Shown here in pieces: positions 36,501-49,420 of a stretch of 64,000 bases of DNA. Location of the stretch: contig WMCF01000034.1 in assembly GCA_009792885.1 (NCBI GenBank), forward strand, positions 6,688,908 through 6,752,907, read 5' to 3'. This DNA comes from Eremophila alpestris peregrina (lineage: Eukaryota > Chordata > Aves > Passeriformes > Alaudidae). The translations under genes and the position numbers were made by a program. The first letter of the stretch is position 1. The number at the start of each line of letters is the position of its first letter. The notes below the pieces were generated by a model that searched no databases, was not told the DNA's origin, and saw only the letters and a program-made list of their open reading frames with translations.

Positions 36501-39500
36501 ACACAATATCTGTAATTTAAGCATGCACAATACATTTATGGGTTCTCTTTAAAGGATGTGCCTTGGGATGTATGGAGGTGAAATTTGGTACAGTATCTGA
36601 TGAAATCTGTGATATGTCAACATTTTCTACATGCAAACTTCTTTGCCAATAAAAAGCAGCATTATTTCACATTAGAAATAAAATGAAATCAAATTACAAT
36701 ACCCCTTTTCTTTATGAAAGTTGTTAGGCTGATAGGGGTTCAGTATAATCATTCACAAATACTTTCTCTATTACCTGTTTTAAGGTTACGGATTTGTCTC
36801 AGTCCTTAAAGTGTAAATGTGACCGGGACCGTAATACCTTTAAAATAGAAAAAAAAATTAAAATAAGATTTAAAAAAATGAAAGTTGCGAATCATTTCAT
36901 TAAACTCCAGCCTAAAACTACGACATATTTATAACCCAAAATATCTGTTTTATTGGCTGAGTAAGGAACAGGTTTTACTTTTATTTGGAGGCCTAATAAA
37001 GGCAGCCTAGGAAAAAAACAGTCAGATCTTATAATGAAATTTACATTTTAATGAAACTACAAGCACATTATTTTTCCTATCATTAATAACCTTCTTTTTA
37101 ATGAATTACAAATCAAGGTCATGCAACAAAAAACCTCTTCACAAATCATTTCCTTCTGCTTGCATTGCAGAAACAAAACTAAAGCAAACATGCAACTTTT
37201 TTCTTCCTATGCATTTTTCATTATCTTAAGTTTTTAGTTACAGACTAAATATTCTGGTCTTAATCCTTGCAAAACTGTTTTAGAAGAAAATGAAAATCAT
37301 CAAAACCATTAAAAATACCCACTTTAATATTATCTTTTACTCCTTGGCCTCCTGTTTGTACTAGTCTCAAGGTTAGACATGAAATAGCATCTGATGTGCT
37401 GTAATGTCTTGCCCAGTATGGGTGCTTTGAAAGCAAATCTAACCCCAGGTGACCCTCACTCAGTCTGTTCAGACAGTTTTTTCTGTTTCTTTAGAAACAT
37501 TGCTATTTTTTATTTACATTTCAAGATGAAAATATTGAATATTTTAGGAGTTAAAAAGATAAATTTAGGAGGTTACTCATAAACGTGGAGCAAAGAGAGC
37601 ATGAAGAGCTATTGCAAAAATTAAAACAGTAGAAAATGATCTCTGAAATTTAGAAAATCAGGTGTCCCTGCTTTGTAGTGTGTATCTTATGATCGCTTCA
37701 CTATATATTAAAATATATAAGTAATATAGCCTCTTTTGGAAACTGCTTATTTTCTTAGGATTCAGTATTTCTAAGGGAAAGATCTGTAATATCCAGCAAT
37801 GTCACATACTAATACTAAAGTGAAGCTTAAATTAATGAGCCACAGCAGAACCTAAACAAATTATTTCCTAATGAACAACCAATTAAAAATCCATGCAATT
37901 CCTTTTCTAGGTTTTAAGTACATTTATAAATTTAAAGATCAGTTCTGAATTGATTTTAGATTATTTTTGGACTACTTTTCTAGAATATTATTTCTGACCT
38001 TAAATATTTTAAGGTGTGTCTCTGTAGAGCTAGTTCAAAACTGTTATAAGAACCTTGTCTCTATCAAGACAAAGATTTCCATTACTTCTTCCATATGTAA
38101 CAGCAAAGTTTCTGATTGCTGAGTCTACTATTTTTTCAAATTCAATTTATTTTCCATTACTATTTTCAACACAAATCCTGAAATGTTCCATGCAAGGAAC
38201 CTATGAAATATTTTGAGAGTGTATTTTGCAATACTTTAGGAAAATATTCAAAATTACAGATTTTTGCCTGTAAGTCAGTAGCGTAGATTTTACTATAGTC
38301 ATAAGCAGGAAAAAATTCCAATGTTAGGAAAATACAACTGTGACTGATTATTATTATTACTTAGCACCTTTCAGGTAATTGACAACTGGTAGCCTAGATA
38401 TCAATAAAAAGGAAATCATTCATCCTATTCTCTCATTAAACTTAGCAGAATTGGAAATTCTTTCAAATGTGCATGCAAATTTAGATAAACTCATTTTTCC
38501 ACCAGATATTTTCCAAACAACTGCCAGAGCTTAGAGACCATTTTAGAAGATTTAAGCTTTTCTTGACAGATTTCAAAAATGAAGTATTTGTGGCCATATG
38601 AAGTCTCCTGCTGTTCTCACGAGCACATGCATTTAGAAAAACTGAGATTTAAGTTAAATATCAAAGTGAGATCGTGTGGAAAACAGGTGTCTGACAGCTC
38701 TGAAAGAAATTTTAGGAGGAACCTGAGAACAAGTTTTCATCATATTTATTTAAACAGAAGTTTATTATAGTGACTTAGTTTGTTACTGGTGCATGACAGC
38801 TTTACATTCTGTGGTGTTCATTCAAGGTGGTTTTCATTTAGAAAAAGTTTGAATTTTCCATATCCTTTGGAAATCATAATGAAAACATTTTACAGAATTA
38901 CAAAAAAAGCCCCTCAAGAGCCTTGAGGTCAGTCATTGTCCTTTGGCTGATTTCTACATCTCTTAAAATTATTAGACACCGAATTAATATATTCAAGTAA
39001 CAGAGGTTAGAGCTCTCTACTTTAGCTCACGATGCTGGAATTTCTGCTAAACCAGTTTATCATGCCTTCTTGTATGAGACAGCTTTCATGAAACAAAAAA
39101 CAACAGCTGTCATTTCTTACCATACTTTTTAACTCTTTCCTGCAAGAGTTCTTTTCAAATAAAGTTGATGTCATTAGGTGATTTTATTACGGAGAATTTA
39201 TTGCATTTTAGAAAACAATCAAAGTAAATTTCAGAGTACTTGTATATCAAAGAGTTACCTATGGTTTTCTTGTGATCATTATGGCCCTTTATAACCCTGG
39301 ATCATTGGCCATACTGTTACTGTATGAAATTTATTATGTGAGAGTAAATGCTCAGAATTGGTTATATAAATCTATGTTGTTTTGGTGTTATATATCTATA
39401 ATAAAAACATACCACATAATTACATCAAACCTGATAGGTATCAGTTTATTTTAGCTGAGAAGCTCAACCTAAAAGAAAATAATTTTTGTGCTGTTTGCTC

Positions 39501-40266
39501 ATCCATTTTTAATTGATGTTTTGCAATGTGTCCCTTTAAAATATTTTAGATATTAACTCTTCTGCAGGCCACATATATTATCAGCTTTTGACTGGAATAT
39601 AAACTCAGACTACTCTGTATGAACAATTTAATTCTACTTTATGTTTGCTATTGTACCAGCCTTTATCATCAAAGTGTGTATATTGTGATGTATCTTAATC
39701 AGAAAACTTTTAACTCTTGTGGGTGTGATAAAACACAGTCTCATGAAAATCATCCCACTAATAATGTAGATCCATTCAAAGATTAGTTTGCAGTCTATCA
39801 CATATACAGATATTTAAACACTTTTAATGGACTGCTACTTTAAAAAAAAATCTAATTGAGAAATCTCAGGGAGTTCTTGTCAAGTATTCAATTTTACTAC
39901 TCCGTGTGATTACATAGATGGACCTTTTGGTCCCAGAGACTCCCTGTATTAAAAACATTAAAGATTTAAAATTGAAAAAAACAGGTCAATCAAGAAAAAT
40001 CAAGTAAGACATATGAATGACAAAGCAGTCACATCCTTGTCAAAAGTCTTTCAGCTGCAGTTGTTTAGAGGATTGCAACTACCAGGAGCAATTTGATGTA
40101 TATCAAATAAACATTCCTTGCGCATATTCTTCAGTCTTGCACTTTTGGCCTGAGACAAGAAACTCAACCAGAAGAGATCTCTTTTAGCATAGACAATGTC
40201 ATCTAAATGATTATACTTTTCAAATACAGAACAGAAGGAAGATTAGCATGAGCTTTTCTTCCTTTC

Positions 40267-40776
40267 ATGTCTTACTTTTACAGATTTATCCTTTACACCG
40301 AGCTTCATTTCTCTTACATCTGGTGCTATTGTAAAGGAATCAATTCTATATATGCATATGTATTCACACTTCAATACCTGCATGTCACCCATCTCTGTAC
40401 CTTTCTGAATTACATCATGTTTACATCATTTATGTGTATGTGGAACACTAGTGCTTCACTTAAGTATAACCCATGCAGGGAGAAAAAAGTGCTTTTTAAA
40501 CCTATTAAAATATATATGTCAAACTGTTTTCATTTTAGAAAACTCAGATATTTAGGTAAGTTATGTTCCCATAACAAAAAAATTAACCCAAGATCACATG
40601 CTGGGAAAGAAGAGTCAGCGAGGTTTACTTTAGACAGTATATATGGGAAGAAAGCCAGTTTGAAGAAGGAAGTTATGAAGGGAGGAGGGAGGGGAGTTTC
40701 AGCAATGCCTGAGGAAAAGAGCTATATGGCCTTGGAAAAATCCATGAGTGACTTTCGGGACAGCAGTGCTGCCTGA
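40267..40776 (+). other. Open frame of 169 codons with splice-like signals; unproven
   Basis: This is the longest open frame in the window outside repeats and the gap. I recognise no family. The predicted peptide is rich in aromatic residues and cysteine in its first 60 residues and becomes basic, Lys/Ser/Glu-rich, toward the end, with no clear signal peptide or domain. A pyrimidine-rich stretch ending in TTACTTTTACAG (AG at 40282-40283) resembles a 3' splice site, and TTTAG/GTAAGT (donor at 40556) is a near-ideal 5' splice site, so a 272-base exon at 40284-40555 is possible. Alternatively it is a chance frame. It is listed as a candidate and not as a gene. Confidence 0.2.
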
Positions 40777-41475
40777 AACAGCAGTGTGTCTGAGAATAGG
40801 CAAATAGTCTCCAGCTGTTTCATTCTTTTCCTGTTCATTAGTGTATGTCTTCTTGGCAGGATAAAAATTGTATGATTATACTCAGTCTGTCACCTCTTTC
40901 CTAAACCGAGTAAAATCTCCTCATTTCAGCTTGTGACTGGGATAAATCCAATCAAAAGTACTTTCTGGAAAAAAATGTTATCTAAAAGCATGCTTCTGTA
41001 CATTTTTTCAGATCACAAAATATAAAGGAAGACCCAAGTATTTCTGGTTTTTTTATCCCTTCAGCTTCTTTTGGCAACGTAATCAAGTATATATGAAAAT
41101 GCTCCTTCTACTCCAATTTAAACTTATATTTGTGGTTATTTTTAAACTTGAATATGTCCTCTCCCCTTCCTTTTGTGCTGCTTCTTATGGATACTGGAAC
41201 TTTTCACTGGGTATGGCGATTCCCTATTCACCTTCTCTTTGCCATTCATTCTTGAGGCAGTTTTATCAGATAATTGTGCTACCATTGCAAAGAACTGTTG
41301 CATTTAGCCTGCTTTTGATGGAAATTCTATTACTTTTCTCATTAATGCTGTCATACTACTTTTAGCCTTTTCTAGTTTTATTAGATTCTTCCTAGCCAAA
41401 AATTTATGCAATAGTTAAGGTGTGGATATATTACAGTTATAAAGAATATTGTAATAAAGATAGTCAACCACAATA

Positions 41476-41503
41476 AAAAGGATGACAAGGAAGTCATCCT
41501 TTT
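41476..41503. repeat. Perfect 11-bp hairpin
   Basis: Arms AAAAGGATGAC (41476-41486) and GTCATCCTTTT (41493-41503) are exact reverse complements around the loop AAGGAA. No T-run or gene context makes it a terminator here. Confidence 0.9.
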
Positions 41504-42649
41504 CTACTTAAATATGTATGGCATATTTGAAAAGAACAGGTAAGTGTAGAATGACAAAGTTATAAATTTATCATTTGGAGAAAATGTGGTTCCAAGAGAA
41601 ACAGATAAAACAAGTGAAGAGCAGTCATGTAGTTTTTGCTTCTTTATTTATGACTGCTGCATGTCAAACTTGAAAAAAAATTGAAATTATCCGGTTTGGC
41701 CTAAAAACCAAGTGTACATATTTGAGTGCTCACTATTAGAGCTGGTTAGCACTTTTTTTTTTTTTTTTTAATTTCTTTTGACAGAAAAATACTTATTTCA
41801 AAGACAAGTTTAAAGAATAAATATGTCATCCCTTGGACTGGGTTACTGAACAAGACTGCAAGGGCACACAGAAAAGCAGAAACCTTCTTAGCTCAGTGTC
41901 TAGGACTTTCATCAGAGATCTATGGTCGGGCCCAGCTTCCTATCTAAGTCAATTAATCCTTTCTGTGGGTAACCTTGAGTAGAGGTCTGGCCACTGTATG
42001 CTGGAATATCCTCAAATGTGGAACTAGGACAAAAAGCTGACTCATAACCATATTTTACAGCACACACCAAGAATATAATTAAGTTTTGAGTGACTGATAA
42101 GTCTCAACATTTTCAGGGTATTTTGCAGAATTTTTCTCTTGCAGCTGTCCTTGCATCATCTGTGCTGTACTACTCATACTGTACAAGGAAACTGCACTGT
42201 CCCAATGCCAGCCACAGTGAGCAGAGACAGTGCGCTGAATTCAGGCTGTCAGTAAAAGAAATATGCCTATTAAGCTTCACAATCAATTTGGTCTTTTCCC
42301 TACTTAAACATAAATTTAACAACGCAGATTAGAGATAGCCATTTCCTACTCTGGAGATCTGTGCTCTAATGATCAGTAGCTATATTGTATCCTAGCTGAT
42401 GTTTGGGCAACACAATTTCCTTTTGGTTGGCTATCTACACACTCAGCTGAGGACGAGGGAGTTCACTGGAATATCTTGTAGACATATGGAGTTTAGTTTT
42501 TTGTTTATCTAAGCCTGATCATCTATTGGTAAATACCACAAATTATGAAAATCCTATAATTAGGTTGATTTTCCTTAAAAACAAAAAAGAAAAAACCGCA
42601 AGGATATTAATTTTAAAAACCAAAGTAATTTTTTTTTGGTTTTTTGTGG

Positions 42650-42651
<2 letters not shown>

Positions 42652-42683
<32 letters not shown>
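42652..42683. repeat. (T)32 homopolymer
   Basis: Thirty-two consecutive T, preceded by T-rich sequence with GG interruptions from 42630. It could be the complement of an old retroposed poly(A) tail, but no source sequence is recognised next to it. Length is unreliable in short-read data. Confidence 0.95.
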
Positions 42684-42687
<4 letters not shown>

Positions 42688-43767
42688 GATCAAGTCATTT
42701 TGTGGGAAATATAGTTTTCTATTATGGAATGAAATGCCAATTTTTTGAAGATATGGCTGTCATGAATCCACATGAATGACAGTTTCTAGCACAATTTATG
42801 TCAGTTACAGTAGCAAGACTGAAAGCTTGTATTATTTGTAATCAAGCAGAATACTATTTGTCCTAGAAAGACATCTTCAACTGCACACTAATAACAAAGA
42901 CAGCAACAAACACAAGTCACTTACTGGCACACTGGTAGAGCTGCTATGCCTTTACTTATTTGCACATTTTTTCACCATTTAAAGGTTATTTCCTAAAGGG
43001 GCTCTTAGATGAAGATAGTCAATATTTTCAGAAATGAAGAGCATTATTGCAAAATCACAAGAAAAAAGCAAACAAATAAACCCAAGCAAACAAAACCGCA
43101 AGAGGACTGGGACATTTTTCGATACATTTTGCTTCCTAGTGTTATTGGAGAAAGCAGTTTAATTTTGCTTTTGCTACTTTTAAGGAAAGATGTCTCACAT
43201 TAGACTTTTTAAAACAAAGAATAGGAAAACAAAAATGAAGAAAATATTTATCATGTTTTGAGTCGCTTTATATCTCATTTGATCTACCACCTGTAGGTAT
43301 GACCTTTACTTGTTTTGATTACTCAGAATCTGTGTTTTTGGCAGTCATACTTTGCCTAGTGACAAGCATTATCAGCTTCTCACCTCGCGCTGGTTGGAAC
43401 ACCTGAGACATCAGAGAATTTTAACAACTTCAGCAGGCAAACAAGGAGCAAAACAGAGCAAAGCACTGAATTGCCTGAAATATTCAAGTGCTTAGTTTGC
43501 AGAAGAAAAATGGTTTGCAGTGTCAGGATAGATTGTAGTGCATATAAGGATGAAGTTTAGTAGCTAAAAAGTCATCCTGATTAATTTGGAACATATTGTA
43601 ATCATTTCTCAGCCACCAACAGAGTACCACTTGGAAAATCTATAGAAGAGACTAAGAGAAATAAGTCTTGAGGAATATGTACACCATTATTACATTAGAG
43701 CTGTGTCCTGCTATTGTAAGGACATGGTTTTTTTCCAAAACATGGAACTGCTGATCATATGTAAATC

Positions 43768-44371
43768 TGAAGTGGCCAAGAATGTCAAATAGGCCAAGGG
43801 TACCCTGGGGTATATTTGTAAGTGATAATGCTCCTTTGCTCAGCCCAGGTAAGGCCACATCTGGAGTGCTGTGTCCATTTCTGGGCTCTTCAGCACAAAA
43901 GAGACATGGAACTCCTGGAGACAGTCAAGTGGAAGGTGACAGAGATAATTGAGGGACTGGAACATCTCTCTTACAAGGAAAGGCTGAGGGAGCTGGACTT
44001 GTTCAGCCTCAAAAGAGACAACAGAGTATGGGTTTCATCAATGTCTATCAGTATCTGAAGAGAGGGTGTAAAGAAGATGGAGCCAAACTGATCAGTGGAG
44101 CTGAGCAATAAGACAAGAGGCAGTAGGCAGAAACTGATGAGCAGAAAGTGCCACCAAAATGTGGAGAAGAACTTTGTTATGTTAGTGACTAAGCACTGGA
44201 ACAGAGTGCACAGAGAGATTCTAGGGTCTCCTCTGGAGATATTAAAGAACCATGTGTGTGCAAACCTGGGCAATATGTTCTGGGATGGCCTTGTTGATGA
44301 ACAGGGAGACTGGACCAGTTGACCCCCCACTGGTGTTGCTTTCCAACCTTTGATTCTGTGAAGATTCTGAA
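43768..44371 (+). mobile_element. CR1 LINE 3' fragment, about 600 bp
   Basis: Plus-orientation CR1 from 'gtggccaagaatgtcaaatag' through 'aggccacatctggagtgctgtgtcc', 'ggaaaggctgagggagctggac', 'caataagacaagaggcag', 'aagcactggaacagagtgcac' and 'gatattaaagaacc', ending in a decayed octamer tail (TTTGATTCTGTGAAGATTCTGA). It is 5'-truncated. The open frames on both strands here (up to 160 codons, minus) run through the element and are not genes. Confidence 0.95.
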
Positions 44372-44867
44372 GCATCACTTGAGCAAAAAAAGTGGACAGG
44401 ATTATAACAATATCCATTTCTATTGAAATTTCAAAAAAAAATTTAGAATCCAAGTGTTATTATTATACCTCAATACACTAACATTTTCAGTGATAAAAGT
44501 TCTTGCTAATGCAAACCTTAGAGACAAATCTGTGAATTTCATCTCCTATTCATTACATCTTTAGCTTTTAAATTAAACTAATAATTTGTACTCAAGTGGT
44601 TTTAAGTGGAAGCAATTATGCTTCTATTTATAACAGAGTATCAAAAACACAGTCTAGGAAAAGAATGCAGTCTATTTAATTTATAACATGTATATACACA
44701 TAGAAACAATACATATATACATCTATTTCAGATGTTCATTTTCCACATATAATTCATAAGTGAATCATGACTGCTTAATGAAAATGTATTTTAACTCTCT
44801 GCATTTGACCCTGAAATATATTTCTGCATAAGTAAGATAACCACTTTAGCCACATTGATAAACAGAG

Positions 44868-45212
44868 AATCACAGAATTGTTGGGGTTTGAAGAGACCTT
44901 TGGACACCACCTAGTTTAACTTCCCTCCTAAAGCAGGTTGCACCAGATCACATCCAAATGGAGTTTGAATATCCTCAGAGCAGAGCCTGCACAACCTCTC
45001 TGGGCCGCCTGTTCCAGTGCTCTCCCATATTCAAAACAAAGAAGTTTTTCCTGATATAGAGATCTAACTTCCTGTGTTTCACCTTGTGTTTGTTGCCCCT
45101 TCTTGCTGGGCACCTCTGAAAAGAGTCTGGCCCCATCTTCTTGACACCCACCCTTAAGTTATTTGTATGGATTGATAAAAATTTCTCTCAGTTTCCTCTT
45201 CTCCAGGCTATC
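44868..45212 (-). mobile_element. CR1 LINE 3' fragment
   Basis: Begins AGAATCACAGAATTGTTGGGG, the complement of the CR1 terminus, then 'ctgggccgcctgttccagtgctc', 'aagtttttcctgatatagagatctaac', 'gtgtttgttgccccttcttgctgggcacctctgaaaagagtctgg' and 'tcttctccaggctat'. Its diagnostic blocks match the plus-strand copy at 53500-53828 closely, so both belong to the same CR1 subfamily, in opposite orientation. Confidence 0.95.
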
Positions 45213-45433
45213 ACACTACAGCTTTTGTGACACAAGATCTATTATATTTTTTGTGTCTTGAAATGTCATTAAAATAAAATTCTATAATTTCATTAGATAA
45301 TAAAGCTTAACAACCTTTAAAAGTAACTGTCAACTAATGACTGGATAAATGTTTTTTTAGAAGACTGGCATTTTTATTCTAACCATATCATGCCATTAAT
45401 AAATTACTTTGAAAACACACAAAAACTACATTA

Positions 45434-45490
45434 TTTGTCCTTAATTTTCCATTAAAACCTTCTTTGTCCTTAATTTTCCATTAAACCTTC
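45434..45490. repeat. Tandem duplication, 29/28-bp unit, two copies
   Basis: TTTGTCCTTAATTTTCCATT begins both copies (45434-45462 and 45463-45490). They differ only by one A in an A run, so the duplication is recent or is an assembly duplication. Confidence 0.9.
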
Positions 45491-45597
45491 TTTTTAAACT
45501 CCTCATCATCCAAAAAATTTTGGTGGTGAACTGACCAAACCAGTTTAGTTCCAGGAATGCTACTGAAATGAAAGATCTGTTTTATAAACCTTATTTC

Positions 45598-46170
45598 ACA
45601 GACTCATAGAATGGTTTTTGTTGGCAGGGACCTTAGAGATCATTTTGTTGCAATCCCCTGCTGTGGGCATAGACACCTTTCACTGAAACCAAGGTGCTCA
45701 GAGCTCCATCTAACCTTGTCTTGAACACTTCCAGGGTGGGGCATTCACAACTTCTCTGACCAACCTGTTCCCATGCCTCCACCAATCATGCTGAAGAAAT
45801 TTTTGCTACTTTCTTTCAGTTTAAAGCCATTATCCTGTCTCTTATACACATCTAGATGTGTATAAGAGACAGCCCCATGCCTCCACCAATCATGCTGAAG
45901 AAATTTTTGCTACTTTCTTTCAGTTTAAAGCCATTATCCTTTGTCCCATAACTATACGTTCCTGTAAAAAGTCTCTCTCCATTTTCCTTGTAAGGCTCCC
46001 TTCAGGTGCTGGAAGGCCACAATTAGTTCACCTCAAAATCTTCTCTTCTACAGCCTGAACAATCTTGATTCTCTTGGCATTTCCTCATAGGACAGGTGCT
46101 CTGTCCCTTTAAATCAACTTGGTGGTCCTCCTCTGTACTCATGCCAATGGTCAATGTCCTTGGTGTGCTG
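45598..46170 (-). mobile_element. CR1 LINE 3' fragment interrupted by adapter artefact
   Basis: Begins ACAGACTCATAGAATGG (CR1 terminus complement) and proceeds through 'ccttagagatcattttgttgc', 'gtcttgaacacttccaggg', 'ccattatcctttgtccc', 'cccttcaggtgctggaagg' and 'gacaggtgctctgtccc' to 'caatgtccttggtgtgctgg'. The element is continuous except that 45835-45872 is a sequencing-library adapter and 67 bases of CR1 are duplicated around it. Removing the adapter and one duplicate copy gives normal CR1 order. The frame at 45858-46058 starts inside the adapter and is meaningless. Confidence 0.95.
45835..45872. other. Nextera mate-pair junction adapter (assembly artefact)
   Basis: The 38 bases are the Tn5 mosaic-end complement CTGTCTCTTATACACATCT immediately followed by its exact reverse complement AGATGTGTATAAGAGACAG. 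This is the known circularisation junction of Nextera mate-pair libraries. The flanks 45770-45836 and 45874-45940 are identical, as expected if an untrimmed mate-pair read was used to join or fill this position. It is not native DNA. Confidence 0.98.
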
Positions 46171-46390
46171 GAAAAATTGGCATAGTTCTATGACAAAAGT
46201 TAAGCAACTTAGGCAAAACCCAGCTTCTCATGACCAACACTAAGACACTGGATGTTTCTTCTGTGGAGCATTCAAAATGCTATGATAATTTACTACAATT
46301 TAATTGCATTTTTTAAATAGAAATATATTTAGTAGTTTTATATAATTGTTTAATTATTATTACCAGTTCATTATATTTTTGTGTCTTTTT

Positions 46391-46421
<31 letters not shown>

Positions 46422-49420
46422 AATGTTATTGGAATAATTTTATGACTGTGGAACAGCTTTGAGGATGCATAGTGTTGCAAATGAATGGTTAGGCCACTTA
46501 AGGGATCACTTTCAAAGGCATTAGCAAAAGCAGGTTTTCATAAAAAATTGTGAAAGCATGACTTAACAAAGTACATACAAAGGAAAACTGGATCAGAATC
46601 AATAAAAAATTGTGTGGATACGGAGGATATGAAGGATAGAAGAGCAAAGGATAAAAGAGGTGCTCTGTGAAATGCACCACAAAACAAGTAATAACATTGA
46701 AAGTCCTCATTTTCAGATATTCTTTGAAAAAATATGATTGTCTAGTGTGGGAAGGTGGCAGATATACAATATTCACATCAAGCTCTGCAGTGTTCTCTAC
46801 AGAGTATCAGGAAGAAATCATGCATTTTTCAGAAACGTGAGCAAATAAAGAAAATTCCTAACACATCCTTCTTATTCCAGCTACACACAATTAACTGCTT
46901 ATCTGAGTCTTCCTCAGAACTGCCAAAGTCCTTTAGGAGTTGTATTCTCCAATGTAATATTCCACTAAAAAGAAAATCAGAAAATCACATGCTGCTTTTC
47001 TCCCCTGTTCCTGTGGGAGACAAAAGGCAGAGATCGTGGGTTGCGATAAGAGCCATTTACTGGAAACAGCAATGAAGATGAGAAAATGAAAAGTAACAGC
47101 AACAATATTAGTACAAAAAGCATGCAAAAAGAAGGTGATTCACATGTAAAAATAATCACCATGGACCACAATCGACTGTGGATGGATTCCCTACCCCACC
47201 ATGCTTTTGTTCCACACAAAGCCATGCCCTTCTTCCCAGGAAAGATAGTCTCTTACTTCCACTCCCCAGCAATGACATTAATTGGTACAGAATAAAAACC
47301 TAGACATGCCCATGTGGGCGCAGGCTCTGCCTCCTCACAACTACTGCAAAAAAAAGCAAACTCTGTTCTGGTTAAAAACCAGGACAAGGAGATAAGTGAA
47401 AAAATATAGGTCTGTTTCTTTTGGGGATATTTTTGTGAAAAGAAGACAAACTGCAAAAATTCTTGCCTGTTTCTTTTATTTTCTACTTTCTTTGAAGGTC
47501 TGTGTTTCAAAAAGTACTTTAGTCAATGTGCTTTTATTGAAATTAAATTAATACCTTTCAGTTCTGCAGCTAGTTGTTTTTTGTTTTTTTCTTTCACGTG
47601 CTGCATTCTCCAGACCCGGAGGTGTGGAAAAAAAGCAAAGGTTCCAAGAAAATGCTGAAAACTACACTTTCTTAAACTTTTTTAAAATAAAAAGAAAAAT
47701 GCGATTCTTTTGAGACAAGAATCATAGTTTTAGCAATTTTTGGGTTTTTAACCAAAAAGAAGTGCATTTTGATGAAGATTTCTTATAGCCTACAGTTTTA
47801 AGCCCATTTTTTTTGTGGAATTTTTCGAGTCAGACCATTGAATGATGAAATAGAGAAACTTCATCTTTTTGAGGCAAAGAATTTTAACAGATCCATGTGA
47901 AAACAAACTCTATACAGATTAAAAAAGCATTAAGATTCAGATTCAATTCTCCAATATTTTATGAGAAAATTAAATTTTTTTAAAAATCTGTAAGATAAGA
48001 GAAAATTGCAAAAAAATGTTCAGAAAATTTTACTTGGAAAAATGAATGAAATATTAAAAAAAAAGTTTTAGAATCATGTTATTTAGAGTCCCATTACTAT
48101 TGTTTTAAAATTAGTAATTAGTTTCATTTCAGCTTATTCAGTCATTGGGCTGCAATCATTCTTGAGCTACATTTTCTCCAGTGTTTGTCCTGAGGCAGAT
48201 ACCTCTAAATCTGTTTCTGTGGATCATTGTTTGGAAATATAACATTTTATAGTAACAAGCCTATAGGGCTTAAGTAGGTTTGCTTTTTTGCTTCAATTGT
48301 TTAAAACAATAATATTAAGAGTATTTGCAGGATTTGCATTCCAGAGTTAGACCCATACAAGCATAGGAAAAACAACCCAACACCAAAAAGGAACCCACCA
48401 AAATTCTAAACAAATTTTAGATCAATTTCAGGCCTTTTAAACCAGTATTTTCATCTTACATTATGTACACAAAATCTGGAACTTAAAATTAGAAATTTAT
48501 TCAAACCCACGTGCTGGTAGCTATTAAGTTACCTGCTAGTGAGCAGCACAAAACCATTGTGTTCTGCAGGATATCCCTAATAAAGTATTTGTTCTGGGTA
48601 TCAAGGTATTAAATATTTCAAGTCAGCTGCCTGGCTTCAATTTTCTCATGGAGTCTAGAATCTCTGCCAATATTTTACTGTATAAAAAGCTGAAACCTTA
48701 AGAATTGCAGTTTTTGTGATTGAATGGTTCAAATTTAGACTAAATATGTATGATTAATAATCTGAGATTTCATTTTCCTCTCACTTGACTTCTGTTAGTG
48801 TGTTCTGATTATACACGCAGCCTCATAGTCTAAAGGGAATGCTGGATAAAAAAGTCTATCTTCTTCTATCTGTAAGAGCTTCATTTTACATCAAATAATT
48901 AAATGTTAATTGGAAGCTGAAAAGTAATATGAATGAGCATGACTTTTCCAACAGTTATATCTTTGATTTGGGACAAGTAATGCTCACTTCTGTGATAACA
49001 AATTTAAGATAAAATACCTCAATATTCTTTAGAGACAGAATTTGACTGTAAATCTCTCCTCTGTCAGCTTGCACTCTAAGTCATAAAACTAATTGGATTT
49101 GCTTATTTTCTTTCTCTGAATAATCAACATTTATGTGTGTAGTAAGACATCATAAATGTAATTATGTTTGACTTAATTATTCTTATGAGTAAAATATTAA
49201 AAGTATTGAAATCTAACATGACATTGTCTAAGTAGAGGTCCATGACACATTTTTCAGAAAAAGAGAAAAAAGCTAAAAAATAAAAGAGTTTTTTCACAAC
49301 AAGGATATTACGCAAGCAGACCTATAAATAATGAAGCTCTAACTCTGAATTCTGAATTTTTAGAATTTCTTATATTGCACTAATCGTTCTCTGTATTCAA
49401 CTTTTTCCATCTATCCTAGC

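Larger units (their letters stand above)
36501..43767. other. AT-rich unique stretch, no confirmed gene
   Basis: About 7.3 kb without recognised transposons. It holds a hairpin at 41476-41503, T homopolymers at 41753-41769 and 42652-42683, and one unusually long open frame at 40267-40776, which is described separately. An ATTA-rich segment at 36870-37110 could be conserved noncoding DNA (inference). Confidence 0.5.

Noticed and set aside
43971..44453. 160-codon minus-strand frame
   Set aside because: It is mainly the antisense of a plus-strand CR1 fragment.
45835..45872. Perfect 38-bp palindrome as a possible cruciform or transposon end
   Set aside because: Sequence is identical to the Tn5 mosaic-end dimer used in mate-pair libraries, so a technical origin is far more likely than a native element.
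45858..46058. 66-codon frame starting MYKRQ
   Set aside because: Its start codon and first residues are encoded by the library adapter; the rest is CR1 antisense.
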